Below the pieces are notes generated by a model. It made no database searches. It saw only the letters and a program-made list of their open reading frames with translations, and was not told the origin of the DNA. A stretch of 64,000 nucleotides of DNA from positions 558,001 to 622,000 of the forward strand of contig NZ_CP014231.1 of NCBI RefSeq assembly GCF_001553645.1. The letters are read 5' to 3'. Below, in pieces: positions 6,799-14,591 of this stretch; the stretch's first letter is position 1, and every line of letters starts with the position of its first letter. A program made the translations under genes and the position numbers. Origin of the DNA: Leptotrichia sp. oral taxon 847. GTDB lineage: Bacteria > Fusobacteriota > Fusobacteriia > Fusobacteriales > Leptotrichiaceae.

Positions 6799-6987
6799 AT
6801 GGAAAATAAAATAAATAAAATTACGAGAAAGAAAATAAGTTTTGTAAAAAGGAAATTAAGAGAAGGTGAACATTTATCAGAAAGTGAAATATTTTTTTGT
6901 CAGTATAATCCGAAATATTTTGAAAATATAAAATTCATAAGAAGGAAAGGATTAAAAAATGGCAGACGCTCAAATTTTAAAAGATGA
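6799..6987 (+). CDS. small basic phage protein, hypothetical (62 aa)
   Basis: A 62-residue, lysine/arginine-rich protein (MENKINKITRKKISFVKRKL) preceded by ATGGAGGG. Its C-terminal end (KNGRRSNFKR) overlaps the start of the HNH gene by 29 bases. The high positive charge suits nucleic acid binding, but there is no recognised family. Confidence 0.55.
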   Translation: MENKINKITRKKISFVKRKLREGEHLSESEIFFCQYNPKYFENIKFIRRKGLKNGRRSNFKR

Positions 6988-7720
6988 GTTAGTGGTAACA
7001 ATAGCTGTTGAAAAAATTTATCCTGGTCTGAAAGAACGTCTTGAAGAGCATTTAAAAAAACTCAAAATTAGAGTTATTCCGATCAAAAAACTTACAAAAG
7101 CACAAAACGGATTAATTCATGTGCTTTTAAAACAGTTTGCAGATGAGCTTGGATGGACAATGCAGGATATGAAAGAATATCAAAAAGAACAATTTGCATT
7201 AAGTAAAGATTTAGAAAAGTTTTCGACAGCAAGTTGTGATATAGAAACGGCAAGCGATTTTATAGCGTTTATAATAGAACAGGCTCTAGAAAATGAAATA
7301 AATTTATATATACTTGGAAAACACGATAAAAGATATAAACATATACTGGAAATTGACAATATAACACAAAGATATGTGATTGCCTGCTTGAGAAAAAGAG
7401 TTTGCTGTATCTGCGGAAAAGAGCATAATGAGTACAACGAAATACAGCTGGATCATTACGATACTGTAGCAAATACTGTCGGAACTTATGAAAATGATGA
7501 CGGATTACACGGTAGGTTTTTACCTTTGTGCAGCTATCATCATTTTGAAAAACATTCAAAAAGTTTAAAAGAATTTGAAGAGGAGTATCATATAGAAGGC
7601 GTTTATCTGAATCCCCAATTAGTTTATGATTTATTACCAGTTTATAAAAATCATTTTAAATTATTTAGAAAAAGGCTTAAAGATGGGTATTATAGGGGGA
7701 TTATTAAGGAGGTGGAATAA
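6959..7720 (+). CDS. putative HNHc endonuclease (phage HNHc_6-like)
   Basis: The 253-residue protein has the C-terminal zinc-bound HNH domain of the putative phage HNHc nuclease family: VCCICGKEHNEY (about residues 147-158), the catalytic LDHYDTVAN (about 163-171), and CSYHHFEKH near 190-198. The N-terminal 130 residues are a helical domain typical of this group (LTKAQNGLIHVLLKQFADEL). HNH proteins often sit before terminase genes and assist packaging, which suits its position upstream of the terminase. Start chosen at the ATG after AAGGATT; it is coupled to the following membrane gene (TAATG). Confidence 0.75.
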   Translation: MADAQILKDELVVTIAVEKIYPGLKERLEEHLKKLKIRVIPIKKLTKAQNGLIHVLLKQFADELGWTMQDMKEYQKEQFALSKDLEKFSTASCDIETASDFIAFIIEQALENEINLYILGKHDKRYKHILEIDNITQRYVIACLRKRVCCICGKEHNEYNEIQLDHYDTVANTVGTYENDDGLHGRFLPLCSYHHFEKHSKSLKEFEEEYHIEGVYLNPQLVYDLLPVYKNHFKLFRKRLKDGYYRGIIKEVE

Positions 7721-7941
7721 TGGAAATAATAATAAGAATCATAAACACTTTAATCACAGCAACAGCTACTTTAATGCTGGTAAGATACATCTATGGATTA
7801 GTTATCGTATTTAAAGATAAAGTAAGAACATTTAAATTCAACATAAGCAATTTGATAGTGCTTTTAATTGCTATGATTGTAATTTTATCCGTGATTTACG
7901 GCTTGGTTTGGATTATAAAGTTTTTTGCGATTAGAGTGTGA
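7720..7941 (+). CDS. small membrane protein with two transmembrane helices (73 aa)
   Basis: Two hydrophobic segments are clear: about residues 5-30 (RIINTLITATATLMLVRYIY) and 44-70 (ISNLIVLLIAMIVILSVIYG). They are joined by a short charged loop (FKDKVRTFKFN). It starts on the stop codon of the HNH gene, so it is co-translated. Holin-like or exclusion roles are possible for such a protein, but it is far from the lysis genes and nothing specific can be read. Confidence 0.6.
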   Translation: MEIIIRIINTLITATATLMLVRYIYGLVIVFKDKVRTFKFNISNLIVLLIAMIVILSVIYGLVWIIKFFAIRV

Positions 7942-7947
7942 AAAAGG

Positions 7948-7976
7948 TTGCAAATACATAAAAAATAAGGTATAAT
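7948..7976 (+). promoter_or_regulatory. near-consensus promoter of the 63-aa gene
   Basis: TTGCAA and TATAAT with a 17-base spacer, directly followed by TAGGAGGT and the TTG start at 7989. The -10 box abuts the ribosome-binding site, so the mRNA leader would be very short. Confidence 0.75.
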
Positions 7977-7988
7977 TAGGAGGTAAAA

Positions 7989-8180
7989 TTGAACATAAAA
8001 AAAGAACTTACACAAGAGGATATTAATGAGCTTTTAAAGGAGAAAGAAGTTTTGTATTTATTGCAAGATTTAAAAACAGCAAAAACTTTTGAGGATAATA
8101 TCAAAATTACTTTATACATAAAAAAAGGCGAAATAAGAGATAAAGAATATAAAACAAAAAAATATCATAGGGGCAAATAA
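7989..8180 (+). CDS. small charged phage protein in its own transcription unit (63 aa)
   Basis: Starts with TTG eight bases after TTAGGAGG. The 63-residue product (MNIKKELTQEDINELLKEKE) is rich in Lys and Glu, probably an N-terminal helix followed by a basic tail (KKYHRGK). It has its own promoter at 7948 and terminator at 8194, so it forms an independent unit inside the phage operon, like a moron. No family recognised. Confidence 0.6.
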   Translation: MNIKKELTQEDINELLKEKEVLYLLQDLKTAKTFEDNIKITLYIKKGEIRDKEYKTKKYHRGK

Positions 8181-8193
8181 ACCTCAGATGAGT

Positions 8194-8252
8194 GAGCCAC
8201 TGAATAGATAGATTAGAAATAGTCTATTTGTTTAGTGGCTCTTTTTGTTTTT
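8194..8252 (+). terminator. intrinsic terminator after the 63-aa gene
   Basis: GAGCCACT and AGTGGCTC form the outer stem, with ATAGA/TCTAT extending it inside, followed by TTTTTGTTTTT. It is strong and closes the small independent unit. Confidence 0.8.
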
Positions 8253-8294
8253 AAGTATAAAAATAGCAAAATTTATATGAAAGAGATGATAAAA

Positions 8295-8567
8295 ATGTAT
8301 ATTAAATGTGAAAAAATTAAAGAATTAGCAGAAAAAATAGAAAAAGAAACATTGAATGACTGCGAAGTAAAAGATGAAGGAAATGAGGATGAACGCATTG
8401 AAATATGGACAAAAACTTATGAGTGTTTTTCATATACTTCTAAAAGAGGATTAATATTTGAAATGCAAGATGGTTATTTAACTGAAGAAGAAATAGAGTA
8501 TTTATTTAACGAATATAAAAAAATAAAAGAAGTAATTCAAAATTTTTTAGAACAAAAGGAAAAATAA
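8295..8567 (+). CDS. acidic small phage protein, hypothetical (90 aa)
   Basis: I place the start at ATG 8295 (MYIKCEKIKELAEKIEKE), after a GAGATGAT box; an upstream in-frame ATG lies in the terminator T run and lacks a ribosome-binding site. The product is very acidic with a helical N-terminus and a C-terminal amphipathic helix (TEEEIEYLFNEYKKIKEV). The leader and first codons have a degenerate copy at about 6703-6770. Function unknown. The downstream membrane gene follows after one base. Confidence 0.55.
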   Translation: MYIKCEKIKELAEKIEKETLNDCEVKDEGNEDERIEIWTKTYECFSYTSKRGLIFEMQDGYLTEEEIEYLFNEYKKIKEVIQNFLEQKEK

Positions 8568-8568
8568 A

Positions 8569-8868
8569 ATGGGTATTATGATAACTATAATGGGTTTTAT
8601 TATTTATATCATAGTAATGTTAATAGCATTTGAGGTTATCAATTATAATTTGAAGAAATATTTAAATGAAAGAATAAAAAGAAGTTTAGAATTATTAAAT
8701 AAATTACAAGATATAAGTAAAGATATTAACAATGAAATAGATGGATTGAAGATAATGATATATGATAAGTGTCTTGATAGGTGCAAAGAGGGGATGAAGA
8801 AAAAGAGAGAAGAAGACAAAGGATTGAGAGATAAGCTAGCAGAAATAGAGAGCAAATACTCAAAATAG
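8569..8868 (+). CDS. single-pass membrane coiled-coil protein, hypothetical (99 aa)
   Basis: An N-terminal transmembrane helix (about residues 3-25, ITIMGFIIYIIVMLIAFEVI) is followed by a long charged coiled coil with heptad-like spacing (LLNKLQDISKDINNEIDGLK, then EDKGLRDKLAEIESK). This organisation is typical of small phage membrane-anchored proteins. No known family. It is the last gene before the non-coding region leading to terminase. Confidence 0.55.
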   Translation: MGIMITIMGFIIYIIVMLIAFEVINYNLKKYLNERIKRSLELLNKLQDISKDINNEIDGLKIMIYDKCLDRCKEGMKKKREEDKGLRDKLAEIESKYSK

Positions 8869-9041
8869 TGAGTATATCAAGTAAATATTAAAGTGGAAAC
8901 AAAGAAAAAAATAAAATTTTGATTAAAAAGGTACTTCTGAGAGGTCGAAAAAGAGCGAACGGGTTCGAAGCCCCGAAAAAAATATGTACGACGACTTTTT
9001 TTTGTTTAATGTCGTGTCGGAAAGGGATAAATAAAAATGAA
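8869..9041 (+). other. non-coding, locally GC-richer region before terminase: candidate cos site
   Basis: This 173-bp gap stands out in base composition and has dense dyads: GGGTTCGAAGCCC (8961-8973), and ACGACGAC (8988-8995) facing GTCGTGTCG (9011-9019) across a T-rich loop. GpA/Nu1-type terminases cut at a cos site located just upstream of the small-subunit gene in lambda, so this is the natural place for cos. No gene fits here; an apparent reading frame through it lacks a plausible start. Confidence 0.4.
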
Positions 9042-9614
9042 ATGAAGATAGATAATGAAACGATTGTTAGTTTAAAAATATTATCAAAAATGATAGGTTT
9101 GAGTGAAAGGCAAATACAGAGACTCGTTAAAGAAGGTGTAATAAAGAAAAACGACAACGGGAAATATTTACTAGTTGAAAGTGTGCAAGGATATTTAAGT
9201 TATGTGGTAGATAAAAATGATACAAATGTGGACTTGAAAGACGAAAAAATTAAGGAAGAGATAAAGAGAATAAAAAAAGACACAGAATTAAAAGATTTAA
9301 AAATCAAGGAAACTAAAAATCAATTACATTTAGCAACTATTGTCGAAAAAGTGATGACTGATATGCTTATGAATATTAAAGGGAAGCTGCTTTCTATATC
9401 TAGTAAGGTAGCGCCGGCTGTAATTGCAGCGGATAATCTTGGGGAAATTCAAGATGTCATCCAAGATGAAATATTCGAGGTTTTGGAGGAACTTAGTGAA
9501 TACGATCCAGATATGTTTAAAAATAATAAAATTTTTATAGAAAACGAGGAAGATATGGAAGTGAAAGTTGAAAGTGAAAAAAGAATTAGAGGAAGACCTA
9601 AAAAGAACAGTTAA
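9042..9614 (+). CDS. phage terminase small subunit (Nu1-like)
   Basis: I choose ATG 9042, giving 190 residues, over longer frame extensions that run through the hairpin region. An N-terminal winged helix-turn-helix (about residues 8-40) reads LKILSKMIGLSERQIQRLVK, as in Nu1/DNA-packaging proteins that recognise cos. A long charged helix and a C-terminal oligomerisation region follow; the end is basic (RIRGRPKKNS). It overlaps the large subunit by 47 bases. The DNA-binding subunit directs the large subunit to the packaging site. Confidence 0.75.
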   Translation: MKIDNETIVSLKILSKMIGLSERQIQRLVKEGVIKKNDNGKYLLVESVQGYLSYVVDKNDTNVDLKDEKIKEEIKRIKKDTELKDLKIKETKNQLHLATIVEKVMTDMLMNIKGKLLSISSKVAPAVIAADNLGEIQDVIQDEIFEVLEELSEYDPDMFKNNKIFIENEEDMEVKVESEKRIRGRPKKNS

Positions 9615-11424
9615 ATTATTTAAAAAAATTGCTTTGGTTTTAAAGCCACCACCAAAATTAACAATTGATACTTGGGCGGATATGTATAGAGTTTTATCAA
9701 CTAAAAGCTCAGCAATTCCAGGAAAATGGAAAACTGACAGAGTGCCATTTCAAAGAGAAGTAATGAGGGCAATTTCTGATAAAAATACAGAAAAAGTTGT
9801 GATGATGTATGGGGCTCAGTTATCAAAAACAGAAATTCTTATGAATACAGTTGGATATTTTATGGACTACGAACCTTCTCCAATTATGTTTTTAATGCCC
9901 ACGAAAGATATGGCAGCTGATTTTTCAACAACAAGGCTTAATGACATGATTCAATCGACACCACAACTTAGGAGCAAAGTTATCGAAAGTACTGATGCCA
10001 GGGATACAAAAAGGCAAAAAGAATTTTCAGGCGGATACATTGTTTTAACCGGGAGTAATTCAGCTTCAGAATTAGCAAGTAGACCAATTAGAGTTTTATT
10101 GGCAGATGAAATTGACCGTTTCCCTCGAAGTGCTAAAAAAGATGGAGACCCATTGAATTTGGCGATTGAAAGGGTAAAAACTTGGCCAAACAGTAAAATA
10201 GTTTTAACAAGCACACCAACTATCAAAGGTGGGAGCAGGATAGAACTTGAATACGAGAATAGCTCAAAAGACGAGTATTATATTCCTTGTCCAAAATGTG
10301 GAGAGATGCAAACTTTGAAATGGGGAAATATCGTTTTTGAAGATGTGTCACATAAATGTGAGAAATGTATGGAAACTTCAACAGAGTACGAGTGGAAACG
10401 AAACCTTATTAAAGGTGAATGGAGAAGTACCAATCCTGATGTAGACCCACATATTTCAAGAGGATTTCATGTATCAGAGTTATATAGTCCGTTTACCAAA
10501 TGGGCTAGCATGATTCGTAAATTTAGAGCAGCAAAAGGCGATGAACAGCTTATGAAAGTATTCGTAAATACAGCTCTTGGGGAATGTTGGGAAGAAAAAG
10601 TTGAAAGATTTGATTTTGAAAAAATACAAGCGAGAGCTGAGAATTATGGAGAATATATAAACGAAGAAGATGGTACGATAAATGATATTGAAATACCTGA
10701 TAAAGTTACTGTATTAACTGCTGGAGTGGATGTTCAAGACAATAGGCTTGAAGTCGAAATTGTTGGATGGGGACCAGGAGAAGAAAGCTGGGGGATTTAT
10801 TATAGAGTTATTATGGGAAATCCTGCATTGCCGTATGTATGGAATACATTGGATGAATTTCTTATGAGAGATTTTGAATATCAGAATGGAGAGAAAATAA
10901 GAGTTGCTTGTACTTGTATTGATACAGGTGGACATCATACTGACGATGTTTACAGGTATGTAAAAGCAAGAGAACAGTTGAATATTTTTGGAATAAAAGG
11001 AAGTGGAGAAGCTGGAAGACCTCTTATTTCACGACCTAGTAAAAATAATAAAGGAGGAATCTCTTTATTTGTGTTGGGAGTTAATACTGGAAAGGATACT
11101 ATAATGAGCAATCTTAAAGTAACAGAACCAGGAGCTAAATATATGCACTATCCAAATGACCCTAAACGTGGATATGATGAAGTTTATTTCAAGGGACTTA
11201 CTTCTGAAATAAAGGTTGTTACATTTAGCAAAGGGCAAGCTAAAATCGAGTGGAAAACAATCGGAGATAAAAGAAATGAGCCTTTGGACATTCGGAATTA
11301 TGCGCAGGCGGCATTAAGAATAGCGAATCCTAACTTAAATATACGGTATTCAACGGATGTGCTTAATAATTTTAGGACACAACAAAGAAATAATGGTAGG
11401 CGAATAATTCGTAGCGGAATATAG
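9568..11424 (+). CDS. phage terminase large subunit, GpA family
   Basis: The 618-residue protein matches lambda GpA-type terminases, ATP-driven packaging motors with a cos-cleaving nuclease. The ATPase has a deviant Walker A (YGAQLSKTE, 81-89) and Walker B LLADEID (177-183). A zinc-binding insert CPKCGEMQ with a second CEKC lies near 235-265. The nuclease domain shows the GVDVQDNRLEVEIVGWG motif near 385-400. The start is TTG inside the small-subunit gene. Length is normal for the family and there is no sign of damage. Confidence 0.9.
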   Translation: MKVKKELEEDLKRTVKLFKKIALVLKPPPKLTIDTWADMYRVLSTKSSAIPGKWKTDRVPFQREVMRAISDKNTEKVVMMYGAQLSKTEILMNTVGYFMDYEPSPIMFLMPTKDMAADFSTTRLNDMIQSTPQLRSKVIESTDARDTKRQKEFSGGYIVLTGSNSASELASRPIRVLLADEIDRFPRSAKKDGDPLNLAIERVKTWPNSKIVLTSTPTIKGGSRIELEYENSSKDEYYIPCPKCGEMQTLKWGNIVFEDVSHKCEKCMETSTEYEWKRNLIKGEWRSTNPDVDPHISRGFHVSELYSPFTKWASMIRKFRAAKGDEQLMKVFVNTALGECWEEKVERFDFEKIQARAENYGEYINEEDGTINDIEIPDKVTVLTAGVDVQDNRLEVEIVGWGPGEESWGIYYRVIMGNPALPYVWNTLDEFLMRDFEYQNGEKIRVACTCIDTGGHHTDDVYRYVKAREQLNIFGIKGSGEAGRPLISRPSKNNKGGISLFVLGVNTGKDTIMSNLKVTEPGAKYMHYPNDPKRGYDEVYFKGLTSEIKVVTFSKGQAKIEWKTIGDKRNEPLDIRNYAQAALRIANPNLNIRYSTDVLNNFRTQQRNNGRRIIRSGI

Positions 11425-11434
11425 GGAGGTAAAA

Positions 11435-11656
11435 ATGTATAGTGTAGAAACTTGCAAAGAAATGATAAATTCATATATTGAGGCTGAAAAGTCTGTATTG
11501 TTGGGACAGAGCTATAAAATTGGAAGCAGAGAACTGACTAGGGCAGACTTAACCGAAATTATAAAAGCTAGACAATTATGGGAGCATAATTTAACGCTTG
11601 CACAAAACAGTGGACGGCGTACACAGTCTGTACAGGTTATAATAAGAGATTTGTAA
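11435..11656 (+). CDS. DUF6148/gpW-like head-tail joining protein (73 aa)
   Basis: The 73-residue product has the pattern of the small gene found between terminase and portal in lambda-like head modules: YSVETCKEMINSYIEAEKSV, then LGQSYKIGSRELTRADL, then a basic end. Such proteins (DUF6148, gpW type) join the head to the tail connector. Position, size and the SYKIGSR-LTRADL core all agree. The ribosome-binding site is GGGAGG. Confidence 0.7.
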   Translation: MYSVETCKEMINSYIEAEKSVLLGQSYKIGSRELTRADLTEIIKARQLWEHNLTLAQNSGRRTQSVQVIIRDL

Positions 11657-11676
11657 TAGTTAGGAGGTGGAAATGA

Positions 11677-13254
11677 TTGAATTTATTTGATAAGGCAGTA
11701 GGAGTATTCAATCCAGAAAAAGCATTAAAAATGGCTGGAGCAAGAGAAAGGCTAAAGCTGTTTAACCAAAATCAAAAAATAATGAATAAAGGTTATGGAG
11801 AACATGGAGCAAGTACCCGTAAAAAATCTTTGAGAGGATGGTTTGCTTCTCTCGGTGGAGTAAAGAACGACATTTATAACTACCGTGAAAAACTTGTGGC
11901 TCGTTCCAGAGACTTGTATATGGGAGCACCTCTAGCTAATGGAGCTTTGAATACAATGAAAATGAATGCTGTTGGTTCAGGATTAAAATTAAAATCAAGT
12001 ATTGATTCAGATATTATAAACTTATCCGAAGATGAGATAGAAACGTTAGAAACTAAAATTGAAAAAGAATTTAATTTGTGGAGTAATTCTAAAATAGATC
12101 AAACAGGTTTACTCAACTTTTATGAAATTCAAGATTTAGTTTTCTTAACAACATTGTTAAATGGAGAATGTTTTATTCATTTGAATTATTTTGAAACTCC
12201 AGAAAATCCGTATAGCTTGAAATTATCCATAATTGAGCCTGACAGAGTAAATACTCCAAGCAATAAAACAAGCGATGCCTCTATTGTTCAAGGAGTACAA
12301 TTGGACAAAAATGGGCGTGTTAATGGTTATTATATTCAAGAGCATAATCCAAATGATGAAATTAGAGGTATGAATCAGTATAAATATGTAAAGATGTACG
12401 GAAGCGAAAATCAGTTAAATATAATTCATTTGACAACTGCGGAGCGTCCAGGACAGGTGAGGGGTGTACCGATATTAGCTCCTGTAATGGAAAGCTTGAA
12501 ACAGCTCGACAGATACACGAATGCAGAATTAACGAGTGCAATCATCAGCAGTATGTTTACAATTTTTATTGAATCGGCTGATATACCTCAAACAAATCCA
12601 GGGGATTTATCGAACGTCGGACAAAAAGATGCCATAGCAAATGAAGAATCTGGAACGCTGGAACTTTCAAGCGGTGCAATAGTATCTCTTAACAAAGGCG
12701 AAAAAGCTACATCAGTAAATCCAGCAAGACCTAATGCACAATTTGACCCATTTATGACAGCTATAATACGGCAAATTGGAAGCAGCTTGGGCATTCCTTA
12801 TGAACTTATGATAATGCACTTTACAAGTAGTTATTCGGCGAGTAGAGCAGCTTTATTAGAAGCGTGGAAGACTTTTAGAAAAAAGCGTGAATGGTTTGCA
12901 AAAAATTTTTGTCAACTTATTTATGAAGAGTGGCTAAGAGAGGCTGTTTTGCTTGGAAGAATAGAAATAAAAGATTTTGAAAATGACATTTTGATTAGAA
13001 AAGCATACAGTAATGCAATTTGGAGTGGAACTTCACAAGGACAGTTAGATCCTATAAAAGAGGTTAATGCGGCAATTTTGAGAATAAATGCTGGATTATC
13101 CACAAGAAGCCGTGAAACTATCGAATTAAATGGAGGAGATTTTGAGCAAAATATAAAAATACTGGCAAAAGAACAAAAAATAGCAAATGAGAAAGGAGTG
13201 ATTTTGGATGGGACAATCTATACCGAACCACCAAACGATGAACCAGAGGAATAA
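11677..13254 (+). CDS. phage portal protein (lambda gpB family)
   Basis: The 525-residue protein belongs to the lambda-type portal family, the dodecameric ring at the head vertex through which DNA enters. Recognisable segments are RDLYMGAPLANGALNTMKMNA (about 76-96), SIIEPDRVNTPSN and GVQLDKNGRVNGYYI in the middle, ERPGQVRGVPILAPVMESL (about 257-275), and SYSASRAALLEAWKTFRKKR in the C-terminal crown. Start is TTG 11677, nine bases after AGGAGG; the nearer ATG at 11672 is followed by an early stop. The end overlaps the protease gene by 47 bases. Confidence 0.9.
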   Translation: MNLFDKAVGVFNPEKALKMAGARERLKLFNQNQKIMNKGYGEHGASTRKKSLRGWFASLGGVKNDIYNYREKLVARSRDLYMGAPLANGALNTMKMNAVGSGLKLKSSIDSDIINLSEDEIETLETKIEKEFNLWSNSKIDQTGLLNFYEIQDLVFLTTLLNGECFIHLNYFETPENPYSLKLSIIEPDRVNTPSNKTSDASIVQGVQLDKNGRVNGYYIQEHNPNDEIRGMNQYKYVKMYGSENQLNIIHLTTAERPGQVRGVPILAPVMESLKQLDRYTNAELTSAIISSMFTIFIESADIPQTNPGDLSNVGQKDAIANEESGTLELSSGAIVSLNKGEKATSVNPARPNAQFDPFMTAIIRQIGSSLGIPYELMIMHFTSSYSASRAALLEAWKTFRKKREWFAKNFCQLIYEEWLREAVLLGRIEIKDFENDILIRKAYSNAIWSGTSQGQLDPIKEVNAAILRINAGLSTRSRETIELNGGDFEQNIKILAKEQKIANEKGVILDGTIYTEPPNDEPEE

Positions 13255-14257
13255 AACTATATGGAATTTAGTCAAAAATGATGATAAAAGTGCTGAATTA
13301 ATGCTTTATGGAGATATAGCTGAAAGTTTTTGGGGAGATACGGTAAGTGCTAAAGAAGTAACGGAATATTTGGCTGGCTTAGATGTAGAAAATATTGACG
13401 TTTATATTAATTCAAACGGCGGAGTAGTTGACACTGCTATTGCAATTAGTAACGCTTTGAGAAGACACAAAGCTAAAGTAACTGTAAATATTGACGGTAT
13501 TGCAGCAAGTGCAGCCACTTTAATCACATGTGCTGGAGATACAGTTAGAATGCCTAAAAATGCTTTGTTTATGATACACAATCCTTCAACAATTGCAATG
13601 GGGGATTCAGAAGAGATGAGAAAACAGGCAGATGTGCTTGAGAAATACAAAAATTCAATAACGGAAACCTATTTACAAAAGGTTAATATTGATAAAGAGA
13701 AATTATCAGAATTAATGGACAACGAAACTTGGTTAAACGCCGAAGAAGCATTGAAATATGGATTTATTGACGAAATAACCGAAAATACAGATATTCAAGT
13801 AGTTGAAAATAAGGTAATTTCTAATAATATGGTATTTAATATGGCGGAGTTTAAAAACTTTAATGTTGATAAAAATATAAAAAATAATGGAAAAGGAAGT
13901 GGAAAAATGACAAAAGATGAAATAAAAGCACAATTTCCTAACATTTATGCCGAAATTGTAAATGAAGGAAAAGAAATTGGAGTAAAGGAAGAAAGAACAA
14001 GGATACAGGAAATTGAGAATTTAGGATATAACCACGAAGTAGTTGATAAAGCTAAATTTGAAGAGCCTAAAAATGCTAGAGATTTAGCATTGGAAATTGT
14101 AAGTTTAATGAAACAGGAAAATCAAAATAAACTTAACAGAATACAAGATGAAGGAAAACCACTTAACAATACGCCGAAAGGTAATGATGATGGGGTTAAT
14201 GATGAGCAAAAAGCAGCAAATAAAATTTTAGCATTTTTTAAGAAAGGTGGTAAATAA
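13208..14257 (+). CDS. ClpP-like head maturation protease with C-terminal scaffold region
   Basis: The N-terminal 200 residues are a ClpP-fold serine protease: strand VYINSNGGVVDTAIAI, catalytic Ser in GIAASAAT (S101) and His in MIHNPS (H124). The C-terminal third is a charged, helix-rich region (residues 234-349) that resembles scaffold proteins. This is the layout of lambda gene C with its nested Nu3 scaffold. The protease cleaves scaffold and portal during prohead maturation. It overlaps the portal gene and is followed immediately by the decoration protein gene. Confidence 0.88.
   Translation: MGQSIPNHQTMNQRNKTIWNLVKNDDKSAELMLYGDIAESFWGDTVSAKEVTEYLAGLDVENIDVYINSNGGVVDTAIAISNALRRHKAKVTVNIDGIAASAATLITCAGDTVRMPKNALFMIHNPSTIAMGDSEEMRKQADVLEKYKNSITETYLQKVNIDKEKLSELMDNETWLNAEEALKYGFIDEITENTDIQVVENKVISNNMVFNMAEFKNFNVDKNIKNNGKGSGKMTKDEIKAQFPNIYAEIVNEGKEIGVKEERTRIQEIENLGYNHEVVDKAKFEEPKNARDLALEIVSLMKQENQNKLNRIQDEGKPLNNTPKGNDDGVNDEQKAANKILAFFKKGGK
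13907..14257 (+). CDS. probable internal-start scaffold protein nested in the protease gene
   Basis: An in-frame ATG at residue 234 of the protease is preceded by AAGGAAGTGG, a plausible ribosome-binding site, and begins MTKDEIKAQFPNIYAEIVNE, a good N-terminus. The resulting 116-residue product would be the separate scaffold, as Nu3 is made from within lambda gene C. That it is made here is an inference from the signal and the known arrangement. Confidence 0.5.
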   Translation: MTKDEIKAQFPNIYAEIVNEGKEIGVKEERTRIQEIENLGYNHEVVDKAKFEEPKNARDLALEIVSLMKQENQNKLNRIQDEGKPLNNTPKGNDDGVNDEQKAANKILAFFKKGGK

Positions 14258-14259
14258 AT

Positions 14260-14589
14260 ATGAAATATGATTATACAAATGAGCCAGATCATTTGATTGT
14301 TGGGAAAAAGGAACTGGTTGTAGCAGAACTTGTTTTACAGGTTGGAAAAACTGTGAAAAGAGGGGATATTGTGGATAAAGATGGTGCAATAATAACTGAT
14401 ACTGGAAAAGTGTTTGGAATTGTTACAAGAGATGCCGATGCAACTGGAGCTACTACGAAAACAACTGTTTATACTGAAGGAGAATTTAATATTGAAAAAG
14501 TAAACTTCGGTACAGCGACAAAAGAAAAAGTAATTGAGTTATGCAGCGACAGAAATATTTATTTAAGAACATTAGGAGGTAAGGAATAA
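14260..14589 (+). CDS. head decoration protein (lambda gpD family)
   Basis: The 109-residue protein has the size and order of lambda gpD, the trimer that caps the capsid after expansion. It contains a beta-rich core with LKRGDIVDKDGA-like sequence (VKRGDIVDKDGAIITDTGKV) and GIVTRDADATGA, followed by the TVYTEGEFNIEKV strand. Situated between protease and capsid genes, three bases after the protease stop, exactly as in lambda (C-D-E). Confidence 0.8.
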   Translation: MKYDYTNEPDHLIVGKKELVVAELVLQVGKTVKRGDIVDKDGAIITDTGKVFGIVTRDADATGATTKTTVYTEGEFNIEKVNFGTATKEKVIELCSDRNIYLRTLGGKE

Positions 14590-14591
14590 CA

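Noticed and set aside
8955-8980. GGGTTCGAAGCCCC resembles a tRNA T-arm
   Set aside because: No acceptor stem, anticodon arm or D-arm can be folded around it, so it is kept only as part of the dyad-rich packaging region.
8919-9041. N-terminal extension of the terminase small subunit
   Set aside because: The extra 41 residues have poor composition, cross the hairpins of the candidate cos region and lack a proper start and ribosome-binding site.
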